A stretch of DNA of 64,000 bases from Chitinophagaceae bacterium (lineage in GTDB: Bacteria > Bacteroidota > Bacteroidia > Chitinophagales > Chitinophagaceae), in NCBI GenBank assembly GCA_016721385.1, contig JADKIE010000001.1, forward strand, positions 924,501 through 988,500, written 5' to 3'. Below, piece after piece: positions 27,851 through 39,503 of the stretch. Made by a program: the position numbers and the translations under genes. Every line of letters starts with the position of its first letter. Position 1 is the stretch's first letter. The notes under the pieces are model-generated. The model was not told where the DNA came from. It saw only the letters and a list, made by a program, of their open reading frames with translations, and ran no database searches.

Positions 27851-28363
27851 TTATTTAACACCTAAATTACGTAATACATCATCGCTTCTGTCCAATTTAG
27901 GGTCGGCAAAGATAACGGTAATTCCTTCACTTTTATCCAAAATAAAGTCATATTGTTTATCTACTGCTAATTTTTGTACAGCGTTGTAAACCCTGTCTTG
28001 TATTGGCTTTATTAGCTCTTGCCTTTTCTTAAATAAATCGCCCTCAAACCCAAAACGTTTTCTTTGCAGGTCTCTTAATTCTTTTTCTTTATTAAAAATT
28101 TCGTCTTCTCTTTTCTTTTTAAGTTCGTCACTCAACATTACCTGCTCTGCATCAAAATCTTTTAGCATTTTATCTACTGCAGTTTGTTTTTGGTCAATTT
28201 CCTGCTGCCATTGCATGCTGAATTGATCTAATTTTTCTTGTGCTTCTTTGTATTGTGGCACTTTTTCTAAAATATATTTAGAATCGATAACAGCATAACG
28301 CTGAGCATTACTTGCAAATGCAATCAGTAGAAAGCAACTGGCAATTAAAAGGGCTTTTTTCAT
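27851..28363 (-). CDS. OmpH/Skp family periplasmic chaperone (copy 1)
   Basis: A protein of 170 residues, intact. A signal peptide (residues 1-20) is followed by RYAVIDSKYILEKVPQYKEA, a long coiled-coil helix pair (about 45-120) rich in Glu, Lys and Gln, and a C-terminal strand segment YDFILDKSEGITVIFADPK. It is typical of Skp. It lies between bamA and the second ompH, consistent with delivery of barrel clients to BamA. Confidence 0.93.
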   Translation of the reverse strand: MKKALLIASCFLLIAFASNAQRYAVIDSKYILEKVPQYKEAQEKLDQFSMQWQQEIDQKQTAVDKMLKDFDAEQVMLSDELKKKREDEIFNKEKELRDLQRKRFGFEGDLFKKRQELIKPIQDRVYNAVQKLAVDKQYDFILDKSEGITVIFADPKLDRSDDVLRNLGVK

Positions 28364-28413
28364 TTTACTATTACCCCACCTAAACCGATGGGCTGGTTTT
28401 TTATTATCAATTA

Positions 28414-31146
28414 CTATTGTGGTTCCTGGCCAAGCATAAATGTAAATTTACCTGCACCTTTTATTCCACTTGTTGAGTTGTATCTGTCAAAACCTATGCC
28501 ATAATCAAATCCTAACAAACCAAACATTGGTAAAAGAAACGCATACCAATACCGGCAGAACGACGTAATTTAAATGGATTATATTCTTTAAAGTTATACC
28601 AGCCATTTGCTGCTTCAAAAATGCCAATCCATAAATTGTACTGCTTGCGTTGGTACTAAAAGGATACCTTAGCTCAAGCGTATATTTATTAAAAATAGAA
28701 AACTTTTGTTCAGTTGTACCATTATCAGGATTTATTTTTGGGTTAGATGAACTGTACACCGGATAGCCTCTGTGTGCAATAATATCGTACCCTAACAATG
28801 CAAAGTTATTACTCATACCTGCATCGCCAAGTTGAAAACGTTCGAACGGAGATATTTCTAAATCTTTATTGTACCTGCCAATAAAACCAAATTTAGCAGC
28901 AGCTTTTAATATAAATTGTTTATTTTTTTCGGTTCCTTTTGGCCTTCCTATGGGCACATACCATTCTCCATCAAAACGCCATTTATGAAACTCGGGTAAT
29001 TTAAATTGGCTTGCATCGCCGGTTTTAATGCCTAACAAGGAGTACGGCAAAGTAAATTGAGTGCTCAACATAAAGTTTGAACCTGATGTTGGGAAAATTG
29101 GATTAGGCCCTGCAGAGTTACGTAACAATGCAATTTTTAAACTAATGTTGGTTGATGTTCCGTTATTTAATCCACCCAAACCATTAATGTTATAATTTTT
29201 TAATTTGTACTGCTGTACATTTAATGCATAAATAAGATTAAAGTAATCATCTGGCCACTTTAATTGCTTTCCTAATGAAATACTAAAATTGTTTGTTTTT
29301 ACGTAAGAAGTATCGCCGCATTTTTTACAATACAAGCCTGTTGAACCATCGTAGGTATTTGCATACTTGGTATTTGAATATCCTATAGTAAACGAATTAC
29401 GTTTTTTACCACCTAACCATGGTTCGGTAAACGAAAAATTATATGACCGAAATGCTTTACCGTTTGATTGTATTCTTGCACTTAATTTTTGTCCATCACC
29501 ACTTGGTAAGGGATCCCAGGTAGATTTTTTGGTAATATTTTTTATAGAGAAGTTGTTAAACGTAACGCCTAAAGTACCTGTTAAACCAATGCCTCCGCCA
29601 AAGCCTGCCGAAAGCTCTAACTGATCGGCCGATTTTTCTTCTATTTCCCAGTTAATATCTACGGTACCATTTTCTGCATTAGGCACTACATTAGGATTAA
29701 TTTTTTCGGCGTTAATAAATCCTAATTGCCCTAATTCTCTTTGTGTACGAATAATATCTTGCCTGCTAAATTTTTCGCCGGGTACAGTACGTAACTCTCT
29801 GCGTATAACGTAGTCTTTTGTTTTATCGTTACCACTAACGGTTATATTTCCATAAACTGCTTGCGGCCCTTCGGTCATACGTACTTCAAAATCTATAGTA
29901 TCACTATAAACGGCCGTTTCAACAGGATCTACTCTAAAAAACAAATATCCATCATCCATATAAAGGCTGCTGATATCACCGCCTTCCATTGATAATTGCT
30001 TGCCTAAACGCTTGTTTAATAACTCTAAATTATAAACATCGCCTTTTTTAATACCTAATAAATAATTTAAAGTAGAATCGCCATATTTGGTATTACCTCT
30101 CCAGGCAATATCGCCAAAATAATATTTGCGTCCTTCTTTTACTTTGATATCAACATTAATATTTCCCTTAACATCGTAAAATTGTGTATCGGCTACTATT
30201 ACAGCATCTCTAAAACCTTGTGAGTAGTAGTAATCCAATACTTTCTCTTTATCATCGGCATATTTATTTTCGTTAAACTTTGCCGAGCTAAACATTTTAA
30301 AACGTAAATACGGATCTAATACTTCTTTAGTTTTTGTAAGCGATAAAAAGCCGTAATCTTTAAGGTATTGTTTAAAGGTTAAATTTTTAGATGTATCGCC
30401 ATAAGGGCTTAGTACTTTTGCCGGGAATAATGTAGCTCTGGACATTTCTTTTGTGCCCTTCATTTGCTTTTTTAAGCTTTGGGTCGGCTATTTCTTCATT
30501 ATCGGTAAAGTTGATGGAGTTAACCCTTACTTTTTTTCCTTTGTCAATGGTAAAAGTAAATTAATTGCATTGTTTAAGTTTGTTGCAACTGTTTCGGAAA
30601 CTGTAATATCTACGTTACGATACCCCTTATCGGCATAATATTTTTTATAGCTTCTACAGCACTAAGTTTCATATTTTCGGTAACTACTCTGTCTTTTGCC
30701 AACCCTATTTTTGCTGTTAAATCATCTTTTTCACCTTTTTTAATGCCTTCAAACTTAAATTCTGCAAGCCTTGGCCTTTCGGTAATTTCCAATAGCACAT
30801 AAATATCTCTATCTACAACTTTGGTAAGATAAATTTTTACATCGGCAATTAAATTTTGCTTCCATAGCTTATTAATAGCTTTACCAAATACATCGCTGCC
30901 GGGCAATTGTACTTTATCGCCAACAGCAAGGCCCGAAATAGAGATTATTAAATTTTCGTCGAATGCTTTTGAGCCGGTTACTTCTATACCGGCAATGGTG
31001 TATTCCTTAGGGAATTTTGATTTGTATATTTCCAGTAAAGCAGGATCTACAGAAGTAGGGATGGTATCATGCTGAGCCATAACAAACTGGCTGCTAAAAA
31101 GAATGGTTACAATAAATAAAATTCGTTTGTAAAATCGCTGCATCAA
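28414..31146 (-). CDS. bamA: Outer-membrane protein assembly factor BamA (several frameshifts)
   Basis: The N-terminal part (30610-31146) has a signal peptide and POTRA 1 (YTIAGIEVTGSKAFDENLII). The central part (28505-30463) has further POTRA domains, including VYGNITVSGNDKTKDYVIRR, and the Omp85 barrel. Breaks lie at about 30463-30610 and near 28550-28650. Other frames supply the missing linker and the end GFDYGIGFDRYNSTSG to FTFMLGQEPQ, stopping at 28414. BamA inserts outer-membrane barrels. An essential gene should not be broken, so these are probably read errors. Confidence 0.93.
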
Positions 31147-31295
31147 TGGTTATTTTTCGGTGGGCAAATTAAGCCCTTTATTTAAAAGTATTTGTTAAGA
31201 TTGCTTCAGTTTACTGTTTTGCGTTATATGGTTTTGGTTTTTATAGCTTTTATAACATAATTAACCAACCGAAAACCCAAAACTCTAAACAGACT

Positions 31296-32030
31296 TTAGT
31301 TGCTCACTCGTTTTCCAAAACGCCTTTCTCTGCCCTGATAATCTACTATTGCTTCATAAAGGTTTTCTTTTCTAAAATCCGGCCAAAGTGTATCCGTAAA
31401 ATATAATTCGCTGTAAGCTAATTGATAAAGTAAAAAATTACTAATCCGGTATTCTCCACTGGTTCTTATCATCAACTCCGGATCGGGAAAATTTTTTGTT
31501 GCTAAATAATTTTTAACTGTATCCTGATTAATATTTTCCGGCAAAAGCTTACCCAGCTTTACATCTGCAGCAATATTTTGTATTGCTTTGGTAATTTCCC
31601 AACGGCTGCTGTAACTTAACGCCATTATTAAATTTAAGCCTGTGTTATGACTTGTTTCGGCTAATGCTTCGTTTAATTCGTTTTTGGCAGCATCGGGCAA
31701 CATGCTTACATCGCCAATTACATGCAAGCGAATATTGTTTTTATTTAGGGTTGGCACTTCTTTTTTAATGGTTTCTATTAACAGCTCCATTAACCCTTTT
31801 ACTTCATAGGCTGGTCTATCCCAGTTTTCGGTACTAAAAGCATAAAGTGTTAAATACTCCAACCCTAACTCTGCACAACCTGTTGTAATGTCTCTTACAC
31901 TTTCTACACCATGCCAATGCCCATAAAGCCTGTCTTCGCCTTTTTCGGTTGCCCATCTGCCATTGCCATCCATTATTATGGCAATATGGCGTGGCAAACG
32001 CTGCATGTTTATGGAATTTTTTAAACTCAT
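31296..32030 (-). CDS. uppS: Undecaprenyl diphosphate synthase (isoprenyl transferase)
   Basis: From ATG at 32030 the protein has 244 residues with UPPS motifs: IAIIMDGNGRWA (residues 16-27 or so), GHWHGVESVRDI, LTLYAFSTENWDRP and the C-terminal ELMIRTSGEYRISNFLLYQ. It makes the C55 lipid carrier for cell wall synthesis. It is the first gene of the uppS-bamA-ompH-ompH-murI envelope unit, 149 bases upstream of bamA. The gene is intact. Confidence 0.95.
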   Translation of the reverse strand: MSLKNSINMQRLPRHIAIIMDGNGRWATEKGEDRLYGHWHGVESVRDITTGCAELGLEYLTLYAFSTENWDRPAYEVKGLMELLIETIKKEVPTLNKNNIRLHVIGDVSMLPDAAKNELNEALAETSHNTGLNLIMALSYSSRWEITKAIQNIAADVKLGKLLPENINQDTVKNYLATKNFPDPELMIRTSGEYRISNFLLYQLAYSELYFTDTLWPDFRKENLYEAIVDYQGRERRFGKRVSN

Positions 32031-32202
32031 TTTTTGTAAAAACACTCATCAGGCTTGCAGCCTGAGTTTGGGCTGCAAAAGTAGGTAAAATATGGCAGAG
32101 ATTTGGGAGTTTGTTTGGATAATGATGTTCTACTGCTTTTCTATAATTACGAAAGGGCTATCCATCAAAAATATTTAATTCAAATAATTGAATATCAATT
32201 AA

Positions 32203-32917
32203 TTACTTATTATTTTTTACTCTTGGCTTTATTAACTCCTGAATATTAATATCTAAACCAAAGGATAATAAAAATGGTTGATATTCCAAATTAATATCAG
32301 TATTGTTTTTACTAAAGTTATTATTAAGTGATATTGATGTGCCCACTTGAGTTACAATCATAAAAACCGGCCAACCTGCTTTTATTGTTATGGCAGGTTC
32401 TATAAATACACCCTTAGCCGAATTAGAGACTTGTGTTAGTTTTACCCATTTAATACGAGTACTAAAAGCAGCCGAAAAATTTGTTAATTTATATGCTGTT
32501 GTTCCTTGTAAAAAAAGCTATTTGTTATGCCATCTGCGGTTGAAATCCACCAACCACCTTCTGACTTACCACTTAATTTACCATGCCCGTATCCACAATA
32601 AAATTCGTACAGCAATTTTTTTGAATGGTATCAAAATAGCCTGCACCTATTTCGGCAAAACTATGTTTATGAAAATCCTTTCCATTATTTTGAATTTCAT
32701 TTGCAAAACTTCCATTTGCTATCACACCAATATGGTTGCTAACTGCTACGGCTACCTGAGGGTCAAAGCCAGAAATTCCGCCATTCACCGTAGCATGAAC
32801 TTCTCCTTTTTTACTTAGCAATGGAACGTTTATTACATTAGGTACATATTTTGGTGAGCAAGCCTGATGAATTATTATTATAGAAGAAAGCAGGCAAATA
32901 TATTTTACTTTTCTCAT
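32203..32917 (-). CDS. Lipoprotein, probable outer-membrane barrel (frameshifted)
   Basis: A lipoprotein signal (MRKVKYICLLSSIIIIHQAC, Cys at residue 20) is followed by VPLLSKKGEVHATVNGGISG, then AVSNHIGVIANGSF and AEIGAGYF, which look like alternating barrel strands. At least two breaks, near 32580 and 32520, lead to a frame ending FLLSFGLDINIQ and stop at 32203. It resembles small surface lipoproteins of Chitinophagaceae with predicted barrels. No named family or function was recognised. Confidence 0.6.
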
Positions 32918-33108
32918 GTTGATGTTTTTAGGGTAAATACAAAAAAGTAATACAGATTTTTAATAATTTTTAGAATAAATATTATAGACTAAAAACTGTT
33001 TAAAGTATCTATATCTCTTCCAAAATTTTATGCATAGTAAATATACAGCGGAATTTTGAGTACTACTAATTTGAGCTTTATAAAATGGGCAAGTTTTATA
33101 CTACCTAT

Positions 33109-35976
33109 TTACAGCTTAACCAATCTTCCATTAGCCAATTTTCCATTTATTTGCATGGTATATAAATAAACGCCTGCGGCAAGATTAGAGACATTAAATT
33201 CGTTTACATTTTTAAATGTGGCTACTCTGGTACCCTCGGCACTTAATATGGTAATGCTTTCTGCGGTTACAAGTTGCCCTTCCTTTATACATTTAAACAT
33301 ACCTGTTGAAGGGTTAGGAAAAACTGATGCAATAAGCTCTTCTTTTTCATTTGCCATTAAGCTATTTGCTTTTTCAAAACCGGCAGGTGTTGCATACCAT
33401 AGCAAGTTGCTTATATTAACAAACTGCAAGTTGTACTGGCCCATTGTAGTTGCTTGCCAAAATGTACCATTTGCAGTTTGTGGAATTTCTAAATAAAACA
33501 ACGTTGAATCTTTGGGGGTTACAAATCGAGGTTTTATTAAGTTACCGTAATTATCTTTTATGTTAAAACTTTTGCTTATAGCATCTGCACTGGCATATTT
33601 TCCGTTAGAGAAGCTATTGAGTACGTTAAAATATATTTTATCCAATCCGTTAGGAATATAAAAATATCCGGGCAAGCTGGCAACATCAGCTTGATAAGTC
33701 TCGGTTTTATTGCCTAAAAAGGACCTTTTTTGTAAAAGTAATTACCGTTGGTTATTATAGATAAATCAAGTATTGTTTTATACTTTGAAACAATAGTTAG
33801 TAAGTACTTACCTGCTTTGGGTAAATCTACTTTAAATGTACCTGCACCATTTGTGTTGTTTATGGTAACATCTTTTATTATTTGCAAAGCAACATCAGCA
33901 TTTTCTATTACAAAATTTACGTACCCTTTATCTTTCATTTCAAAAGCAGGTTTATACTGAATAGTAAAGCTGCCAGCATGCGGTGCAATTAAATTAAATG
34001 CTGTTTTGTTATAATAGTTTGCACCATTTGTATAATAAAGACGGGTGTTTATTTTTTGTAAAGGAGCAATGCTTTGGGATTCAAACTGGCTTTGAACAAA
34101 ATCTTCTTCTTCAAAAACAAAATCGTTGATTAAGCTGCTATAATTTGCAACATCCTGTAAAAAATTATTTTCAATTTCGGCTGTAGTTAATAGTGCCAGA
34201 TTGCCATTATTATAAGCTGTGCCGTTAGTTACATTATATCTTACATAAAAATCGCTTGTAGTTGCATATTTGCTTACAATAGTATTAATCAGGTAATAAC
34301 TATTTACCAGTTGCATTTTATTTGCTTTAGCTAAATACATACAAATGGCAGCATCTTTATCGGCCTTGGTTACTGCTTTATTATTGTCGTTATTGGCTAA
34401 ATCAAAGTACATAACCATGTAATGCATATAAGCTTTTAGTTCAATAATTCGGCTTTTAATTACTTCTGAATCATCTTGTATTTGTTGCACTGCTCTGTTA
34501 AGCAACTGCACATACAATTGCATTTTGTGTTTGCTGGGTGCTGTGTTTTCGTTACCCCACATTTGCAATATTTTGTAAATGGATATGCTTGCTTTACCAA
34601 ACATATTCGTACAAAATTCTTTTAAGGTACTATCTACAGCAATACCATCTTTTAAATAACTGTTGGCTGCTAATAAATAGGGCAGGCTACCAAATTTTGC
34701 CGGAAAGCTCACATTAAACCCTGAAGTTTTTTATCATTTGCAATTTGCAAAGTTGATTTTAAATCGCTCCATTTAAAAGAAGGTGTTTCTCCGCTCCATC
34801 CCGAAAGGTTTAAAAAATGATATTCGGAAATATTATTAAACCTGTTGTACCATTTATTTCTTAATCCGTTGGTACTGCTCTCTAACTGATAAACAGTAGG
34901 CACTAATTGTACATCAATGTTTTTATTTATATTGATAGATGATGAAGGAATATTTGCATGGCTTGCATAGGCATATACCTGAAATTTTTTATCGGGATAA
35001 ATGCTGTTAATTTTTTGTGCTGTATGGTTTGCTAAAATAAAATGCTGATCTGTTTCGGAAGGATAATTTTGAGCATTGCAACCCGGCGTTGTACTCATTG
35101 AATTTCCCCATTGGGAGCCATCAGGCACTTCTATACCTAAATACTCATCGCCATATTTAAAATTGCGTAATTGATTTATGAATAATGTGGGATTACTTTG
35201 TAAAATATTTTTATTAGCAGTATATTTTTGTTCAATGGCATTACTCCACATTTGCATAGAAGCATCATTATTAATATCGGGTACAGATTGTGGGGTTGCT
35301 TTTCGTTCGCCATTATAGGCTGCTATATAACAAGGATTGTTTTCAAAGCAGCAATATAGTTTGCGTTCATAATATCGCCCCTGTGGCCTGTAAATTTATA
35401 TTCGCTAAGCATGCTGTTGCGGCGTTGGTATAAAGCCCAATTATGCCCATTATCTCCATAATAATTATCCCAACCATAGCTGGCATTATTATCCATTATC
35501 CATCTGTTGTGGCCACCGCTAATAAACCAGGTTTTGTATTTATATTTATTGGTAAAACTGGTATTGCCGTTTTTATAAGGCGATGTAAGATTTGGTATTA
35601 TTTCCCAAATACTTCCGGGTTGATAAAACTTAAATCCTAATTTATTAAGATATTCATATACTCCATAAACCAGTCCGTTATCCTCGGGTGCTTTAAATTT
35701 TAAAAAAGTTGTGCCGTTGCTTTCTGCAATACAGGTTTGATTACCCTTAATGATAGAATCGTATATAAACACAATACCATTGGAGGGAAGTGTTGTGTAC
35801 TGCTGTACATTTACCTGGCTACCCAAAATTGCTTTTTGCAACAATTGGGCAACATCTGCAGCTGTTGTTTTTAATAGTTGAGATGCCCCAACCGGATAAT
35901 AAACAGTTTGTGCATTTGTATTTGGCATACAAAATACCCAAACCACTGCAATGATACAGCAGCGAATGAACGCCAT
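33109..35976 (-). CDS. Secreted DUF4838 protein with T9SS sorting domain (frameshifted)
   Basis: Four pieces in order: 35976-35323, 35257-34709, 34712-33714 and 33675-33109, about 950 residues in all. There is a signal peptide (ends NTNA), an alpha-glucuronidase-N-like region with the DUF4838 phrase YGVYEYLNKLGFKFYQPGS, a central DUF4838 domain, and a long helical and beta part. A C-terminal type IX sorting domain (from VFPNPSTGMFKC to NGRLVKL) closes it. It should be exported to the cell surface and may act on glycans; DUF4838 activity is undefined. Three breaks look like homopolymer errors. Confidence 0.8.
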
Positions 35977-36135
35977 AGTTTAATTGTTTGTGCGGTGAAA
36001 AACTATGGTTCCATCACAGAAATAAAAGGATTTGTGTTTTGTTATACTTTGGTTGGGAAACATGAAGAGATACCATTACTCATCTCTTATTTATTTGGGG
36101 GCTATAAAGATAATGATTTTATTATACCAACAAAA

Positions 36136-36972
36136 TTAATTTGCACTCGGGCATTTATACGAACTAATATTAAAGGAAATGCTTAACTCAGCAATGATGT
36201 ATTGGTCTTTTTGCTTACTCCATCCTCTTTGCCTTCCCTCTACACCCAGCACAGGTGTTGTTACTTCGTAGGAACGATCTTGTAATAATGCTGCTGAAGA
36301 GCCCGGTACAAAATTTCCAACACCAATGTAAGTTGTACTTACATCATCTAAATAATCGGTATTGGTAATACGCTGTGTTACTTCAAAAGATAAATTTAAA
36401 TTATCGCTTATATTATATTTTATACCAACGCCAATGGGGAAACAAATAGCTGTAGGGCTGTATTGTTTACGACCTTTGTAACCTATCAATTGTCCTTCGG
36501 TACCTAACGGACGTAAAAATTCTTTTTTACCGTTTAAATAAGCATATGGATCGTAAGAAAAAGCACCAACGCCTAATGTAACAAAAGGTGTAAAAGAATT
36601 GTATTTGCTACCGGGAATAAATTTAAAAAAGTTAAAATCGCCTTGCAAAGCAAGCTCCCAAATATTACTGTTAAAACTAAGATTTCTTGTATTTTGATAT
36701 TCGTTTTTGCTGTATGTATCGCTGTAACCTACCTGTGCATAGTGTGCATTTATTCTTGCTGCTATATAATTTCCAAATTGTTTTCTAAAAAAAACACCAA
36801 CAGCAGGTTTTGGCCTGTTTAAGCCGGCTCTGGTATTTAAATCGCCAAAATAGTGTGCCATACCTGCTGAAATACCAAACTCTCCTTTTTGTACATACTC
36901 ATAATTTTCCTGCGCTATTGCATGAAAAGTAAAAAAAGTAAACAGTACTAAGGCTATGGTTTTCATCTTCAT
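36136..36972 (-). CDS. DUF6089 (PorG-like) outer-membrane barrel protein
   Basis: A protein of 278 residues. A signal peptide (ends HAIAQ) is followed by GEFGISAGMAHYFGDLNTRA, which matches the DUF6089/PorG family opening, and a run of amphipathic strands to the end, as in an eight-stranded barrel. PorG is linked to the type IX secretion system in Porphyromonas. The presence of a T9SS cargo just downstream (33.1-36.0 kb) fits, though family members also occur near bamA. The gene is intact. Confidence 0.8.
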   Translation of the reverse strand: MKMKTIALVLFTFFTFHAIAQENYEYVQKGEFGISAGMAHYFGDLNTRAGLNRPKPAVGVFFRKQFGNYIAARINAHYAQVGYSDTYSKNEYQNTRNLSFNSNIWELALQGDFNFFKFIPGSKYNSFTPFVTLGVGAFSYDPYAYLNGKKEFLRPLGTEGQLIGYKGRKQYSPTAICFPIGVGIKYNISDNLNLSFEVTQRITNTDYLDDVSTTYIGVGNFVPGSSAALLQDRSYEVTTPVLGVEGRQRGWSKQKDQYIIAELSISFNISSYKCPSAN

Positions 36973-37046
36973 ATTTGCAAAATAAAGAATTGTTTTGTTA
37001 AAACGAGCAAGGGAAAAATATATCCGTTACAAGTATGTTAATTTTT

Positions 37047-37529
37047 TTAAAATTTTACTTTTTCCACTCGTATTCCGGCGCTCATTACATTTGGCAACGG
37101 ATTATCTCTCATTATTTGAGCAATGTTATATTTATATTCTCCTTTTTTCTTAAACTTAAAAGGAACTACCGTAATAAGTTTACGCACTTCCCAAATATCG
37201 TTCATTCCAACTCCTTCCCAACCGGTAGCATCCGAAGCCAATGATAAATCTAATTTTTGATTAACCAATGTATCTCCCTGTGATGAAACATTTATTTGTA
37301 CCCAAATATTATTGTATTTATATGCATCTGTATGGCGCAATACTACGTACAAATTATATGCCGAAGCGGTATCAAGTATGGAAACAGCACCTGATGCTGT
37401 AAAATTGCTTTGCCAATTGTAATTGGGAATAGTGGTGTTTTTTCAAAACTTCTAATTGCCTGCAACCAAAATCATCAGACAACAGGCAACAGGCATTAAA
37501 AAAAAATTATTATGCAACTTATTTCTCAT
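37047..37529 (-). CDS. gldH: Gliding motility lipoprotein GldH (frameshifted)
   Basis: The intact part (37047-37352) has the GldH body: YVVLRHTDAYKYNNIWVQIN, LSLASDATGWEGVGMNDIWE and FKKKGEYKYNIAQIMRDNPL. Upstream, ATG at 37529 gives a lipoprotein signal in which one frame change joins ILVA to GCRQLEVFEK, a lipobox Cys. At least two single-base errors lie between about 37430 and 37460. GldH is an outer-membrane-facing lipoprotein needed for gliding and T9SS in Flavobacterium. Confidence 0.82.
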
Positions 37530-37548
37530 TAAATAAAACTATCAAATT

Positions 37549-38420
37549 TTATAAAGCGTTTAAAACCTGTTCTTTGGCTTTTTCTAACTCATCTTTCATT
37601 TTTACAACACATTTTTGAATATCGGCATCATAGGCTTTGCTGCCAGTTGTATTAATTTCCCGTCCAATTTCCTGCAAAATAAAAGATAATTTTTCCCCTT
37701 TCCTTCTTCTGCTTCTTTTAAGATTGATTGAAAATACTCACAATGCTGTCTTAATCTTATTTGTTCCTCATGTATGTCAATCTTCTCCATATAATATATC
37801 AACTCTTGTTCCATTCTGTTGTTGTCAATATTTTCTTTGCCCACATTTTTTCCAACAATTGATTTATTTCGTCTTTAATTCTTTTTTTTCGGTTAGGTTC
37901 TAATTTCAATATAGCCTCTTCTTGTTCATTAATATTAGTAATACGTTTTATTAAATCTTTTTCTAACACAGTGCCTTCTTCTATTCTATGTTGATTTAAG
38001 TTACCTAATGCTGCTAATAAAACCTTATTAAACTCTGCAAAATCGGCATCGTTAAGTACATCATTTGTTGGTGTAACTACTTCGGGCAATCGCAATAAAG
38101 CGCTTAACACAGCACTGGTATCCATATTTAATTCGGTAGCAACTTCAGTAATTTGTTTGTAGTACGCTTTAATTAGATCGGTATTTATATTTACGGGTTT
38201 AGTTGTGCCATTTTGTTTTATGGTAACCATGCAATCAATTGTACCCCTAATTAACTGCTCCTGTAAAGTATTTCTAATTTCAAATTCGTACGGACGCAAA
38301 AGCGGCGGTAATTTTAACTGCAGTTCAAACTGCTTTCCGTTGAGCGCTTTTATTTCTACTAAAAGGTTTTATCATTTGCTGTTTGCTCTGCCCTTCCAAA
38401 CCCGTCATTGATTTTAACAT
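37549..38420 (-). CDS. yicC: YicC family endoribonuclease (frameshifted)
   Basis: ATG at 38420 gives MLKSMTGLGRAEQ, the exact family start. A T-run error (four versus five) then joins LVEIKALNGKQFELQLKLPP to the long central part (37799-38299). The C-terminal part in other frames reads KLSFILQEIGREINTTGSKA and VVKMKDELEKAKEQV, the family's hallmark end, stopping at 37549. YicC is a stand-alone endoribonuclease. Three breaks in one short gene are hard to explain except by read errors. Confidence 0.88.
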
Positions 38421-38504
38421 ACGTTAATTTTATTTAGTTGCAAGATAGTAATATTAGTACTGAGTACGAAGTACAAAGTAAATAGTATAAAATTTAAAGT
38501 GTTG

Positions 38505-38984
38505 TTATAATACGTTTTGTACAGGATATTCTTCAAAAACACTGTAACGCATATATCTTTCGGGGTTGGTTAGTTCTTTAAACCCAAATTGTTCATAAAG
38601 TCCATGTGCATCTTTAGTAGCTAATAACCATCTTCTGAAATTTTGCAATTGCGGATGCTCCAAAATAGTTTTCATTAACCATTTGCTTAACCCTTTACCC
38701 CTGTATTCTTGTACTATAAATACATCTGCCAGGTAACCAAATGTTGCACAATCTGTAATTACTCTTGCAAAACCAATTTGTTCATCTGTCATTTTTGTTT
38801 GTGCATTCAAAGTATATATACCAAAGCAAAAAGAATTTTGAATACTTGTTTTAACAATATCTATTGGAATATTTTTTGCCCAATAACTTTCGGTAGCTAA
38901 ATAATTATGCACTACATCTAAATTAATTTTAGATTTATCGGCACTTATGATAAAATTATTTTTAACAACTTCGTACTGCTGCAT
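38505..38984 (-). CDS. GNAT family N-acetyltransferase
   Basis: A protein of 159 residues with the GNAT acetyl-CoA site VQEYRGKGLSKWLMKTIL (near residues 98-115), preceded by the strand GYLADVFI and followed by WLLATKDAHGLYEQFGF. The fold and motif A are clear; the acceptor is unknown. The gene is intact and cytoplasmic, at the end of the long minus-strand block before a gene-free spacer. Confidence 0.88.
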   Translation of the reverse strand: MQQYEVVKNNFIISADKSKINLDVVHNYLATESYWAKNIPIDIVKTSIQNSFCFGIYTLNAQTKMTDEQIGFARVITDCATFGYLADVFIVQEYRGKGLSKWLMKTILEHPQLQNFRRWLLATKDAHGLYEQFGFKELTNPERYMRYSVFEEYPVQNVL

Positions 38985-39015
38985 AACTAAAAAAAGATGA
39001 AGTGTTTAAAAAAAT

Positions 39016-39043
39016 AAAGTCTAACATTTTTGTGTTAGACTTT
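39016..39043. terminator. Perfect hairpin upstream of the GNAT gene
   Basis: An 11-bp exact stem with a TTTTTG loop. On the minus strand it is followed by a T-rich run, like a terminator or attenuator within the leader of the GNAT gene. No transcript entering from upstream is evident, so the role is uncertain. Confidence 0.5.
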
Positions 39044-39480
39044 AATATATAGATGGGTTAGTAAGTACCGGGAATAAATTCCCTTCACAATATTAAAAAA
39101 TAATTTTGCTAATAGAAAATATATTTCAATATTTTTTATCAACATTTTTTTTACAGCTGTGGATAATGCTATATAAAATATTCTTCGTTAGCTTTTTTAT
39201 TGTAGGAATAAAAATTTAAAAGTTGAAAATAAGTTCATTTAAAATTATGTTTACTATAATAGAAGTATTGATTTTACAGTAGTTTCAAGCAAATGAAAGT
39301 TTTAGCGCCACAACATCTTTAAAAAAATGTTTGTTACCATTTTATTGACGCCACACAATAATATCTGAAATACCTTATGCTATTTTGGAGAAAAAATATT
39401 TTTAAAATTTTTGATAAAAATCGATTTTAGTATAAAATTTTGGCTTGTTTTTAAGATATGGCATATAGCACAAAGCATAT

Positions 39481-39488
39481 TACCTTTG
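39481..39488 (+). promoter_or_regulatory. Putative -7 promoter box for the LpxD-like gene
   Basis: TACCTTTG matches TAnnTTTG, 15 bases before the ATG, so the leader would be very short. A convincing -33 element is not seen. Confidence 0.4.
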
Positions 39489-39503
39489 TACAAATAATTT
39501 TTT

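Larger units (their letters stand above)
38985..39503. other. Gene-free AT-rich divergent spacer with DnaA-box-like sites
   Basis: No coding sequence was found in these 519 bases between divergent genes. They contain a perfect 11-bp hairpin (39016-39043, AAAGTCTAACA and its complement), the palindrome GGGAATAAATTCCC near 39070, and two DnaA-box-like sites in opposite orientation: TTATCAACA (39136-39144) and TGTGGATAA (39158-39166, complement of TTATCCACA). A promoter box precedes the next gene. The rest is A/T-rich with no other clear structure. Confidence 0.55.
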
